Of a stretch of DNA of 47,254 nucleotides, positions 23,499 through 34,936 are shown piece after piece; the stretch's first letter is position 1, and each line of letters starts with the position of its first letter. The stretch spans positions 55,986 through 103,239 of the forward strand of contig RWJK01001059.1 in NCBI GenBank assembly GCA_004335835.1, read 5' to 3'. Made by a program: the position numbers and the translations under genes. Origin of the DNA: Scenedesmus sp. ARA3. Lineage: Eukaryota; Chlorophyta; Chlorophyceae; Sphaeropleales; Scenedesmaceae. The notes under the pieces are model-generated. The model was given only the letters and a program-made list of their open reading frames with translations, was not told the origin of the DNA and searched no databases.

Positions 23499-25679
23499 TC
23501 ATGAGCTGCTGCCGCGCTGCCTGCCGTACATGATGTACAGCATGACTGCCAGCAGCAGCAGCCACAGCAGCAACAGGCTTGCAGCGCTGCGTGTCTTGCG
23601 AGGCTGCTCTGCAGCTGCAGCCAGCCCGTGCATCACCTGCGCAGCAGCCAGCGAGCAAGACGTAGCGTGACTATGGATTATTAATGCCACCACAATCAAC
23701 TTTATGATGATGATGATGATGACGAGCCAACAAGACGGAACAGCAGAGCTGTGAGCAGGCACACATGCAAGCGATGCAGGCACGTCACGCCAGCGGCCTA
23801 CGAACGTCAGTTGGGTCAGCTGCGCCCTTCAGCGGCTGTAGCATGCCGCCGCCACAGCCAGCTAGCAGCGAGCTGCCGCCTGTCACACTTGACTGTGTGC
23901 ATATGTTGGTGCGCACAGCAACGCCGGCAGGCTGGTTTCACACAAGTTGCATGGCAGGCACACTGTGCATCACTCCAGCCAGTCTGTTGAACCCACCTGC
24001 AGCGCGTCCACCACCGCGGCAACACCCGCAATCTTGTGCGCCAGGAACTCCTGCAGCCGCTTCTCCGGCGTCTTCTCGCTGAGCAGGCTGACCGTGGTCT
24101 GCGCCACACCCTCGGGGTCGCGCAGGTCGTACAGCTCTGCAAGGCAAAAAAGAGGTAAAGGGGCCAGGCACCAAGTGATGGCCCACTGAGCCGTGCAGAT
24201 GCGAAGCTGCAAGCTGCAACCAGAACGTTGGACACTAAACCAAGCTACACCTCCAGATTCATCTGCAGCTACCTTCTGCTGTGGCAGACCCGCAACACAA
24301 GCAACGAACCCTGAACACTGGCGTGCTTGCAGAACGCTTTCCACCTCCACACCGCACGCCCAGCTGCCACCACACCACGCCGCACCTGTCTGGTATCGCG
24401 CCAGGCCCGCCTCGATCAGCTGCGACACGCTGTAGCCGTTGTTGTTGCGCCAGCTGGGCTCCCACCCAGCCTCCAGCAGCAGCTGGAACGCCAGCTGCCC
24501 GTATGCGGCACGCGCAGCGTCGTGGTCCTCCAGCCGCTGCGGCACACCCTCCCCATCCTGCTGCTGCTCTTGCTGATGCTGCTGCTGCTGGGGTGCAGCG
24601 CTGCCGCTGCCCTCCACGATGGTATCCTCCTCATCTTCCTGCAAGCCCTGCTGCTTGCCTGGCAGCTTGGGGTCGGGGAAGTGCACGCGCTGCACCATGC
24701 ACGCCACCAGCATGTGCAGCGCCGTGTTGCCTGCAGCATCCTCGACATTAGGCTTGGGCTTGCGCGCCAGCAGCTCGTTCAGCGTGACGCTGCCGGCAGC
24801 AGGGTTGCGGCCGGCTGGCGCGGCCTGCAGCGCGTCTGCTAGCGCTGCGGGCGTGTCGCTGGTGGGGCGGATGGGCACTGGGAAGGGGTGGTTGAGCAGG
24901 TTGTGCAGCAGGCTCTCGCCGCCGACGTCTGTTGTGGAGGGGATGGTGAGCGCAGACAGAGTGCCATGAGCCACAGCCAGAGGTGCTGGTTTAATCAACA
25001 GCAGCAAGCAGGCAGGCATGTCGGTGCAAGATAGTCTCCTCCTGCAAATGGTGGAATGGCCATATCAGTTGTGCTGGACATGCCCAACAGTGGTAGCAAG
25101 CGCCAGCAGCTGCGTTTGTCCGCACAAGGTAGCATCTGCATGCCAGAGCGCTTGCAGGACAGCAACGGCTAGCAGCTGGTGCATCTATCCCGTGCGCAGC
25201 CCGCACCTGCATCTGGGCTGAGCCCTGCCTCCACGCATGCTGCCATGTACCTTGACGGCATGGAGTCTAGATCGACCGCGGCGACGTCATGCAGGATCTT
25301 GTAGACTGCCTGCATGAGCACATGGCAGCAAGTGCAGGCTCCGTCAGCGCTGCAGCTGCAGCTGTAGCTGTGCTTGCAGGAACGCACTACAACCAGGGCT
25401 GCTGCAGGCATGACATAGATCAAAACTTGCGAGATGTTTCTAGAATACAGCAGCATTATGAACAGGCTCTTCAGCACTGACAACAAGCCTGTCTTCCGTC
25501 CTCCCTACCTGTGGATTGGTGCCGGCGTCCAGTGCTGCTTTTGCTGCTGCCATCAGCTGCGCATCGTAGCTGTCTTGCCATGCTGGAAGCATCTCCGGCT
25601 GGCTGTAGCACACGTGCTTGTGCGATTCATCAGCCACAGCCTTGAGGGCCTTCAAGGCAGATGCTGCACTCACTGCCAT
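23499..25679 (-). CDS. Ankyrin-like protein with C-terminal membrane anchor
   Basis: Exons in gene order: 25679-25509, 25309-25207, 24928-24386, 24136-23997, 23636-23499; phases agree; 364 residues. The ATG at 25679 sits in ACCATGG, a good initiation context. Ankyrin-like units appear around residues 58-100 (AGLSPDADVGGESLLHNLL) and 140-165 (DAAGNTALHMLV), with a third weak one near 245-270 (WRNNNGYSVSQLIEAG). An acidic and Gln-rich loop interrupts the repeats near residues 180-215. The last exon encodes basic residues, then a single Leu-rich helix (about 340-356, LLLLWLLLLAVMLYIMYG) and the short tail RQRGSSS, the pattern of a tail-anchored protein facing the cytosol. I infer a scaffold on the ER, mitochondrial or plastid outer membrane. 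The partner is unknown. Confidence 0.8.
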
Positions 25680-26200
25680 GGTGCAGTACGCTACGTTCGG
25701 GTATCCTTGCAACTACTGCTGCCTACACCGGTCTGTTATAAGTTGAAGTACCGTGCAATAACTATTTACGGTCGTATAAGGCCCAGCAACCGTTCTATTT
25801 GTCAGGCGATGTGTCGGGAGGAGGTGGTTGCACAGTTGCACTAGCAGCAGAGCATTGCCTGGTCCGCGCTTGTGCGAAAACAATAGACACGGATGATAGA
25901 TGCAACCGCAGCTTCAATGTACGCCAAGGACGGAGAGGGGAAGCTGCTTAGCATGTATGACAACTGTAGGGCTTTCCTCGCTTCTGCCGCTGAAGGTAGT
26001 GCTGAACCAGCACTGCTAGCTGTTCCGTATCGCCGTAGCGGCATTGTGTTGCAACATTACGCCTGCATCCTAGCTGAAAGCCAGGTTGACTGCTTTTCGC
26101 AGTAAACTGCCTGCTTCGTTTAAAGTGGGGTTGCCTGGCTATTGCGCCGCAAGCACTGCTCTTGTTGTCTGATGTCTTAACATAATCATAGTGTGAAGGG
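25680..26200. promoter_or_regulatory. Divergent intergenic promoter region
   Basis: A 521-bp spacer between two start codons pointing away from each other (ankyrin-like gene, -, and coiled-coil gene, +). It should hold both promoters. A 70-codon open frame on + (25893-26105) lies inside it but has no recognisable homology. Confidence 0.5.
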
Positions 26201-29200
26201 ATGACCATGTCGCCAAGCAATCGGCTCGCGTTGTTCGGTGCAGCAGGCATCTCGCTGTCCCTGCTGCTGTTGGCGCGGCTGTTGCGCCGAAGGAAGAACA
26301 AAAAGAAGAGTAAGCCACATTCCGAGGATGGAACGTTGACGAAACGCGCTGGCTCCAGGCAGCAGGGCGTCAAGTCTCCTTCTGGCAGGGTAGGTGGCTG
26401 CAGCAGCAGGCTGGACCAAGCACGTGTTGCTGCACGCCTCAAGGCCTATCTCTTGCTATCCGGCGCAAATGCTCCATACGTGCTGATACAGGATCCACTA
26501 GCTACCTGGTGTTGCTGCTGCTGCTCCTGCATCAACACTGAATGCTGTCTGACATTGATACCTGTATGCTCTGCAGTCACGTGTTGCAGGCGCAACGCCA
26601 CGGGCTGCCAAATCCACCACAGCAGATAGCTCAGCAGGAACAGCATCATCTTCAGCAAATGCAGCTGCATTGACGACAGCAAGTGGGAAGCCTGGCACAG
26701 TCAAGCGCCGGGTGGTGAAGACACGCAGCCCCAAGCCTGCAGCTGCCGCAGGTAGTTCAGGGGCTGCAGCTGCAGCAGCAGATGCATCCAGCAGCACTGC
26801 TGGTCCCTGTGCGCCTGTGGGTTCCAGCTCTGCTGCACCCCAAGCAGCAGCAGCATCACGTCAGCCCAGCAGCAGGGCAGCTGCAGCAAGCGTGGACTCT
26901 ACTGCAGCCAGCAGAGCACCAGCCATCGCAACAGCAGCTGGGTTGGAAGGAGCAGCAGCAGCGGCTCCAGCAGCAGCAGCAGCAGCAGCAGCACATCCTG
27001 TTACCGAGCTAGAGCTTACTGGCAGCAGCTTAACAGCACCTGCCTTGCATGAGGTCGCCAGCAGCAGACCTATGGAAGCCGCCAGTGAATGGGTGGCTGC
27101 TGAAGCGCCTGCAGCAGAGCAGGCACGCATTGCTGCTGCATCTGTGCTTGAGCAGCCTGCTGCTGCTCCTGCAGCTGCTCCTGCACCTGCTGCCAGCGTT
27201 CATGCAGCAGCAGCGCCTCCAGCTGTGCAGCGTGAGGCAGCTACTGGGGCTGTTGCTGCCATCGCTGCTGAGGTAGCCAGCGCAGCAGAGGCACTTCACA
27301 GTGCGCCAAACAGCAGCAGCACCGCAGTGGATGCTGCAGCCCCAAGCGAAGCCAGTGCTCAGGAGTCAGCTACTAGCGCTATAACAGCTGCAGGCAGTTT
27401 GGTGCCACCTGAAGCAGCAGCACCAGAGCAGGATGCAGATGCTGCAGCAACAGCTGCAGGTGTGGTGGATGTGGCAGCAGAGCAGGCTGCATCATCATCA
27501 GCAGCCCCGCAGGAAGTTCTACCTGATGCGCCTGTGCAGCAGCAGCAGCAGCGAGCTCAGGACGTTCAGGAGGCACCTGCTGTGAGCACTGCGGAGCCAG
27601 CTGCCCCTGCAGTACCTGCCCTAGTAGCGAGCACGTCTGCCCAGCATGCAGCAGCAGCAGCACCCGCGGCAGAAGCAGCTGCAGAGGATGCTGGGGCGGC
27701 GCCACCGCCTGCAGCAGCTGACACGCAGAAGCAGGCTGGCCCAGACACCCCCTCCAAGGCCTCGGCAGCAGCTGGCGACAAAGACACGCCCGGCAAGGCA
27801 GCAGCAGCAGCAGCGTCCACTCCCAGCCGCTCGGTGCGCATGTCGCCTGCAGTGGATGCGGCGGAAGCGCAGCGCCGCAGCAGCCGCTCATCAGCGTCTC
27901 CTGCTGGCGGCTCCACCCCCGGCAGCAGCAGCAAGCAGCCGCGGCTGACTGTGGCCGATGTGATCCGGGAGTCCATCAAGCTGAAGCAGAAGAACGAGCG
28001 CCTGAGGCAGCAGCTCAACCTGCGCCCGGAGCGCAGCGAGCGCCGCAGCAGCAGCAGCAGCGGTGGGTCCAACATTCTGCAGATGCTTGGTGCTGTGAAG
28101 ATGCTGCCATGCTAGCTGGGGTGCTGCTTACCGGGTGTGTAGCATGCGCTGCAGTATGCATTGCTGTCATGTTGGTGACCTTCGTGCTGTGCATTTGTCT
28201 TCTCTCTGCCGCCTGGTTGCAACAGGGCGGTCATCAGGGCGGTCAGGCAGCAGCAGTTCGTCTCGCAGCGGCAATGGCGCCTCCAGCAGCAGCACGGCTG
28301 CTGCTGCTGCCGCTGCGCCAGATGCTGGTCAGGACCAGCAGCAGCAGCAGGACACCAAGGACCAGGGCGCAGCAGCTGGTGGTGCAGCTGCAGCTACTGT
28401 TCCGGCTGGGGACACGGCTGGGGATCCCACTGCAGCAGCTCAGCCAGCAGAAGCAGCTGCTGCCATTGCCAGTGCAACAGCTGGGCAGGATACAACTTCA
28501 CCAGCAGCAGTTACAGCAGCTGGGGTTGAAGCAGCTGGATTGGCTGCTGCAGAAGCGACCTCCAGTAGGCCCAGCAGCAGCAACAATGGCAGCGGCAATG
28601 GCAGCAGCAGCAGCAGGCGGGTAGAACGTGGCGAGGGCAGCAGCAGCAGCGGAGGCAGCAGCAGCCGCAGCGCGCTCAAGCTGTCTGCTGCTGACATCAT
28701 GCGTGAGATGGCTGGGCTCAAGGCGGAGAACATGGAGATGGTCAAGCTGCTGGCAGCGCAGCTGGCTGAGGTGCGGCGGGCCTGCAATACCGTAACTATT
28801 GTGTGACATATGTGCTGCAGCTGTGTCGTGTCTCTGCAGCTACAGCAGCTGAGGGTGGTGTGAAGCACCATCCAGGGCTGGTGTGCAGGCCGCAAGTGGT
28901 CTGTGCTGGTCATGCCGTAGTGAAGTGCTGGCTGATGGGACCAGGGCTGCAACTGCTTCTGCTTTGGTCAGTGTCTGTGATGCCCGGCTCAGTGTGCCTC
29001 CTTTGTGCTCCTGTCAAACCAACCCAAGTATGCCAAGCGCATCGACGCCGTGGCCTGCTCTCTGCTGTGGCTCTGGCTTGCATGGCTTGCACTATAATGG
29101 CAGTAACAACCACCCGCATGTGCCGCAAACTCATTCCTGCAGGTGCGGGCGCAGAACGCGGAGCTGATGGCGGCCTTCCACAGGCGCGAGACGCTGGCGG

Positions 29201-29790
29201 CGGTGCAGGAGGACCCAGAGGGCGAGCGCTCCTCCAAGGGCGCCAGCGGCGCTGCTGCTGGAGGGTTGCTGGGCGGCACTGAGGGCGGCAACAGCACGCC
29301 CAACACAGGCAGCGAGCTGGGGGTGAGTACGCAGGGCTGGTGGCACCTGTAGCAAGTTAGGCAGGAGTTGTAGGCAACAGGCAACAGCACACCTAACACA
29401 GGCAGCGAGCGGGGGGTGAGTACGCAGGGCTGGTGGCACCTGTAGCAAGTTAGGCAGGAGTTGTAGGCAACAGGCAACAGCACACCCAACACAGGCAGTG
29501 AGCTGGGGGTGAGTGCACAGGGTTGCTGGCACCCGTAGCAATTGAGGCAGGTGTTGTAGACGACAGGCGACAGCACACCCAACACAGGCAGCGAGCTGGG
29601 GGTAAGCGTACGCATGGCTGCTGGCCAGGCCTGCGGAGCACTGACAACTGCAGCGCGCCGCCATGTGCAGCGAGTGTGACAGGCGTAACAGGCAGCAGCT
29701 GCGCGCAGACTGTTGGGTTCGCGGCTGCTGGTATATCCTGAGCTTCACAGCCGTCTGCTCATGTCTATGCTGCTGCTCACGGTCTTGTGA

Positions 29791-29839
<49 letters not shown>

Positions 29840-30389
29840 GCCAGTCCTTCAAGGACCGTCTGCGGCTGCCAGGCTTTGGCAGGGCCCCGGGCAGCACTGG
29901 GGGCAGCGACGCAGGCAGCTCGCTGCGCAGCGCGCCGGCAGGCATGGGCAGCGGCAGCAAGTCGTCGCGGGGCGGGCTGTGGCGCTGGGCCAGCGGCGGC
30001 AGGTGCGGGGGGAGGCAGCTGGCATGCAGCGTCAGCTGATTGCTGCCGCAGCCTGTGAGTGGTGAAATGGAATACGTCACAAGCACAGCACCAGATGCAC
30101 ACGGAAATGCAGGTTGTGCGGACGTCGGCATGTGTTGCAGCACGCCTATCCACGGTCCGCTGTACTTCAACTCTGCGCAGTCAACCGTTTTTCATCATTG
30201 CTGGCTGAGGCCGCTGCTTCCTGTCCTCTGCCTCCTGTGCTTTGTTGCATCTGCTGTTCCTGCAGGCGTGCTGGCGGCGCCATGACTGCCGACAACGCCT
30301 CCATCCCTGACAGCATGGGCTCGCCGCGCAGCAACGCCTCGGTGCCCATAGAGACGCTGGTGGACCTGCTGGACTGGGGCGCGCGCTGA
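26201..30389 (+). CDS. Membrane-anchored Ala/Ser-rich coiled-coil protein
   Basis: Exons 26201-26389, 26577-28062, 28226-28770, 29143-29322, 29845-30002, 30266-30389; phases agree; 893 residues. I do not recognise the family. Residues about 9-26 are a hydrophobic helix followed by RRRKNKKKSK, a signal-anchor with a cytosolic basic flank. Residues about 64-515 are a low-complexity Ala/Ser/Pro/Gln region encoded largely by CAG-type triplets in the Ala frame. Two related helical motifs follow: RLTVADVIRESIKLKQKNER (about 519-538) and KLSAADIMREMAGLKAENME (about 710-729), the second leading into a longer coiled coil that crosses an exon boundary (LLAAQLAEVRAQNAELMAAF). Ser/Gly-rich sequence and a short conserved-looking C-terminus (SVPIETLVDLLDWGAR) end the protein. 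It may be a tether or cytoskeletal adaptor; this is inference. The fourth exon's donor is copied four times. Confidence 0.75.
29287..29612 (+). repeat. Four 93-bp copies of an exon end and its 5' splice site
   Basis: Copies start at 29287, 29380, 29473 and 29566. The first holds the last about 36 bases of the fourth coiled-coil-gene exon, its donor (GGGGTGAGT) and the first about 55 intron bases. The others repeat all of this with few changes, and each retains a GTGAG or GTAAG donor. Reading through the first donor meets TAG at once. Confidence 0.93.
29793..29837 (+). repeat. (CTG)15 before an acceptor
   Basis: Fifteen CTG units followed by CCGCCAG, the acceptor of the fifth coiled-coil-gene exon (29845). 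Confidence 0.95.
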
Positions 30390-31710
30390 GCCCCGGGGGC
30401 AAAATTTTAGGTGTTATCATTTGGGTTTAGGGACCTGAGGTTTGGGGTGATTGCCTGGTGGACATGCTGGGCTGAGGCCCGCTCTGAGCCTCAGGGTTGG
30501 GTGCAGAAATAGCTGTTCAGTGCAGGGACGTCAGCGTGCATGTCAGGGATGCGCGCAGGCTGCGCGCCAGGGATGTTGGGCAGCGTCACACTGGCATGCT
30601 GGATGGTGGCTGGATGGTGGCTGCTTCCTGCCACACAGCTGCTCAGATTGCTGCGAGCTGTTGATGCCGTCAGTCTGTGTTGCGTGCTTGCTTTGCTTTG
30701 TTGCTTTGTACGCACGTGCACGCATGTGCATGAGCAGCTTGTGCCGTCCACCTTGAGTCGCTAGCAGCCCTGTGCCATACATACGCTGCTGCGTGTTCAG
30801 TGCATGCAGTGGGGCAGCACATGACGAAGCACTTGACGCAGCACATGTGTCGACTAGATTCATGCTGTAGCAAGGCTAGGCTAGTGGGTGTATCAGCGGT
30901 GTCGACGTAGTAGTTACATTTGCATGGTGTGTGAGCTCTGTCTGCTGTCTTTTGTGTGGCCTGCTAGTATGTATCATGTCATCAGCTATGCAGCCTATGT
31001 CGTGGCGGCCTAACCATAGAGTTTGATACTGCACAAATGTGTACGCTGTCTATGCTTCTCAGCAGGACGCAACATGCCTTTTGAGGTTACAGGAGCTGTG
31101 AGGTTGCGGCAGCTACTTGTATCACTGCAGTGACTGTTGTATCATATTCAACTCATATCAACTAGAGATGAGGCACTTTTATCACAATGCTTGGTCTTTT
31201 GCTTGGCAGCACGACGTCGGTACAGCCTAGCTGGCAGTCAGTCATGTGCTGAATGTGTTGCTGCTGTGGGCCCTGATGACGCGGACTGTGTTCAATGAGC
31301 CGTCATTGTGGCATCAATGCTGCCTGCCTGCTGTATCGCCCGTTGATGCAGCCTGCACGGACACAGCAGCGAGTTGAGTGGGCACTTGGGATGCTGGTGT
31401 GAAAGCGCTTACATGGTATGGCGTGCCAGCCAAGAGGATGCACAGCAACTTGTGTGCATTTGTCTCTTCTGTCGACAGCTTTGCATCATCGGCATGCAGC
31501 GCATCATGTACTCGGCGTTTGTGAGCAGTGGTGCACGTTTGCCTGCTGCTGCCACAGCAGCGCGGTTGTTGGCAGGTGCATGTGACAACATGTGATAACA
31601 GTACTAGGGTTGTGCTGGACGGACTCGCTGGGCTTCAGTAAAAGCCTTGCTGCAACTTGACCCATACATTTTGCTGTGTTGCAGTGGCAGCTGTTCAAAG
31701 TGAACAAAAC
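30390..31710. other. Intergenic region, no gene recognised
   Basis: About 1.3 kb between two plus-strand genes; 3' flank of the coiled-coil gene and promoter of the Cys-rich gene. It is less GC-rich than the coding parts, and no phased exon set is visible. Confidence 0.55.
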
Positions 31711-33474
31711 ATGCGGGCCCACACACTCGTTGCAGCGGTGATCTGCTGCTTGGCGGTGGCCTCCGTGTGCAGGCCTGCAAATGCTCTGAACCTACGCTTC
31801 CCGAAGCTTGGCGATGACGCTGCCAGCTGCCACAACAGCACTAGCATATCCGAGTGCCACATCAAGACGAACTGCACCTGGTGCCAGAGCACGCTGTTCC
31901 CCAGCGGCTGCTGGGCCACCTCCGAGGCGAAGTTTCTGCCTGGGTGTGAGTCTCACATGCGTGATCAGCAGTTGTCGCAGCAGATCCTGTTGCTTGGCAG
32001 CTACTGGACGTAGCATATGCCGAGTCACGTTGTTGGGCATACTACGATCAGCCTGTGCATCGTAGGGGCTGCAAGCTGCATCTACTTTGGTAAACGTTGC
32101 GATTAATGTCATCTTGCACCGCCATGCTATGCGCAGCTTCCGGACATGTCACCGGCAGCAGCAAGAGCAGCAGCAGGAACTCAGGCCCTCAGCCTTGCTG
32201 CTGCTAGTAAGTACACTCTAACGCATGTTCTTCGTTTCATTGCTGCAGTTGCCTACCACTGTGAGGGCGCTCCCAGTCCTGCACAGCCTGTGCTGGGCTG
32301 CATGCTGAAGACAGAGGCAGAGTGCAGCGCCAGTGAGCAGTGTGCTTGGTGTGACGGCCTGCTGGGAGCCAGCTGCTTCAGCAAGGTGAGCCAGCACATG
32401 CTGCTGCGTGCAGTATTTGGTAACAGCAGGGGTAGTCCTGATTATGCTTGCACGCCTATGTTGTGAGCCAGCTGCTTCAGCAAGGTGAGCCAGCACATGC
32501 AGATGCGTGCAGTGTTGTGTAACAGCAGTGTCTGTCCTCAATTAACCAGCATCTGTGCCACGCCTATGTTGTGAGCCAGTACATGCTGCTGCGTGCAGTG
32601 TTGTGTAACAGCAGTGTCTGTCCTCAATCAACCAGCAACTATGCTTGCACGTGTATGTTGTGAGGCAGCTGCCACGCCAGCGTGGCACTGCATCAAACCT
32701 TTGCCTGCATCTGCTCCCGACAGGAGTCGGAACACAGTTCATCTGAATGCGTAACAGCCCCTCTCCCCTGCCGTCTCTGCTTCTGCTGCAGGACCAGGCT
32801 CAGATGCTGCCCCCGCGCTTCTACACCTGCAAGGAGACCGGCAAGGACAGCCTCGCTGCACCTGATGATGAGCCTGCTGCTGCACCTGGCCCTGGCCCCG
32901 GCCCAGGCGCGAGCTGCAGCGGCCCCACTGACAGGAAGGCCTGCAGGAAGGTGGCGGGCTGCGTGTGGTGTGAGGGCAGCTTCGGGCCGGGCAGCTGCTA
33001 CAGCGAGGTGAGCTGGCGTTGCATGTGCAGGCATGTGTCATGCTTGGGCTGGTTGGGTGGCGCTGCTAGCGGCATGATAGGATCTTCAGGTTCCGTGAGG
33101 TTGTGCAGCTTTTCAACCGCGATGCGAACGGGTGTTGTAAGCACGACAGCTGTAACCACGAGCTGCTGTTCAGCAGGTGTCAGTAGGGAACCCACGTCAG
33201 GACTTCTCTGATTATTAAAAGTGTGGCAGACTTCACATGCTGCCGAGCTTCTGGTAGCAGCTTGGTAGCGCCGCCTAACATGCCCTGCTTTCACGCAGAC
33301 ATACGCTTGCATGTGCTGCTGGAAAGTCACCGGCTGAGTTGCCACTGCTGCTGCCTGCAGGACCAGGCCAAGTACCTGCCAGCGCAGTTCTTCAAGTGCA
33401 GCAAGCCAAAGCCATCTGACAGCGACGATGACAGCGAGGATGGAGGCGACGACGCAGCTGTGGCTGCAGCTTGA
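31711..33474 (+). CDS. Secreted cysteine-rich modular protein
   Basis: Exons 31711-31945, 32249-32385, 32792-33007, 33361-33474; phases agree; 233 residues. The N-terminus is a clear signal peptide (MRAHTLVAAVICCLAVASVC, cleavage likely near residue 25). Three exons each carry one Cys-rich module with C-x(n)-C-x-WC-x(n)-C spacing: NCTWCQSTLFPSGCW, QCAWCDGLLGASCF, GCVWCEGSFGPGSCY. Each is followed by a linker of the form (F/M/Y)LPxxF-x-x-C that spans the next intron (FLPGFAYHC, MLPPRFYTC, YLPAQFFKC). The spacing recalls the PSI or plexin-repeat type of small disulphide module, but I would not assign it firmly. The C-terminus is an acidic Asp/Glu-rich tail. An apoplastic or cell-wall protein is likely. 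An exon-end duplication fills the second intron. Confidence 0.8.
32366..32672 (+). repeat. Tandem copies of an exon end and donor in the Cys-rich gene
   Basis: The end of exon 2 with its donor (GAGCCAGCTGCTTCAGCAAG then GTGAG, from 32366) recurs at 32465 almost unchanged. A third copy from 32573 has lost about 21 bases, including the donor, between two GAGCCAG words, and a weak fourth begins near 32660. The unit is about 99-108 bp. Confidence 0.9.
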
Positions 33475-34936
33475 GCATGCATGACAGCTCCGGGGCAGTG
33501 CAAGAGGCCGCATGGGTGCCGCCAGTGCGGCGCTGCCAACAATTCCCTGCTGGTTGAAAATAAAAAGTGCATCGTTGTTGAAGTTGTTTACGAAGTTGTT
33601 TACAAATGGGATTCGTTGGCTCTGCTGGCAGCAAGGGATGAGCACTTGCCTCATTGAATGTTTCCTGTCATGCTGTGAATGAGTATAGAAGTGAATTTGA
33701 GCAGCTGCCAGACACGGCAGAACACACATCACCTGCAGTTGATACAGTTGATGCTGCACAATGATGCAGGCCATCTGCCACGTGCAAGTGCTGTTGAACG
33801 TAAGACTGACGCATCATGGTTGCTGTCAAAGTGACTGCTGCAGCTTGCTAGGTAACCATGAATTATGTGGCTACCCAAAATAATGCACGACTCTGAATCA
33901 CGCTGAGAAACCCTTCGACCTAGGTCCAGCCACGGTGGCTGCCTCCATGAACCAAGGCAAGCCAGGAGTGTACGACACCGTGCATACAGGAGTGTGTAGT
34001 GCTGCCAGCCTTGCCTGATTGTCATGCAGCCACTTTGCAGTGATGTGTTAGATGCAGCTGATGACTCCTTCGACTGTTACTGAGAGCAGCCCATAGCGAC
34101 AATGCAGCAGAGTTGTGGAAGCCTCAGTCGCTACTGCCAATGCCTTGCTGCAGTAACGTAAATTGACGAATTCTAGACAAAGCCAGATCTCAAAGGACGC
34201 TGGTAATGTGTATCCGCAACCAAATCGCCTGCCAGTGCAACCGCACAGCCAGATGGGCAGTGCGTGCAGCAAGCAACAAGCAGCGTGAAGCTGCCTGTAG
34301 ACAACCTGAGATGACCACATGCCAGCAACACAAAGGAACAAGTACCCCCGGGAAGAGCACGGTGCTCTTCTTATGCAAACCGCACAGTACAAAGCTGCGC
34401 AGGCAGGCAGCTGGACCTCCCAGCTGACATGCATTGACAACGCACAGCTGGCAGCTGAGCGGGCAGCGTGCATGAGAGCAGCTGCCTGTCTAGCAGATGG
34501 GTTCAGCCAGCCTGGCGTGGAGCTGCATTGCCAATATCGCGGCAACAGCATTGCTGCTGTAGCATGATAAGCACACCAGCTATGATTGTATGCATGGCAT
34601 GCATGTGAGGGCCAAAACGCAACAACCGACTGCGTCTCTCAAAGCTCCATGTTTACAGCATGACGTGTAGCACTCACCAGTGTCGACGCTGTGACAGTCT
34701 GCACATCAGCAACCATGGACAGCTGTCATTCAGCCGCAACATTTTGTCTGCCCCAGGTCATCATCCAAACTCAAGCTTTTTACAGTGCTGCAACACCCAA
34801 GCCCAGCAGCTGCTGCCATAATATTGTTCTCTGGCAGCTGCTGTGACGGCTCTCAGGTCTTGCTTCAGCCAGACATTGGATAGTTGCTGCCGCCGGTGTA
34901 ACTGCTGCCACCCTGTGGGGGATACAGAAAATCATT
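33475..34936. other. Convergent intergenic region, no gene recognised
   Basis: About 1.5 kb between converging 3' ends. AATAAA occurs near 33559 on +, about 85 bases past the Cys-rich gene stop, and TGTAA on - at 34780-34784. No coding exons that I can support. Confidence 0.55.
34780..34784 (-). terminator. Candidate polyadenylation signal TGTAA
   Basis: TGTAA on the minus strand about 150 bases past the stop of L18a-like gene A, a normal distance for a green-algal polyadenylation element. It is short and could be chance. Confidence 0.4.

Noticed and set aside
26701..28952. Antisense ORFs opposite the coiled-coil gene
   Set aside because: They are Leu/Ala-rich reverse-frame shadows of CAG-type codons; the sense strand has consistent splice phases and a signal-anchor start.
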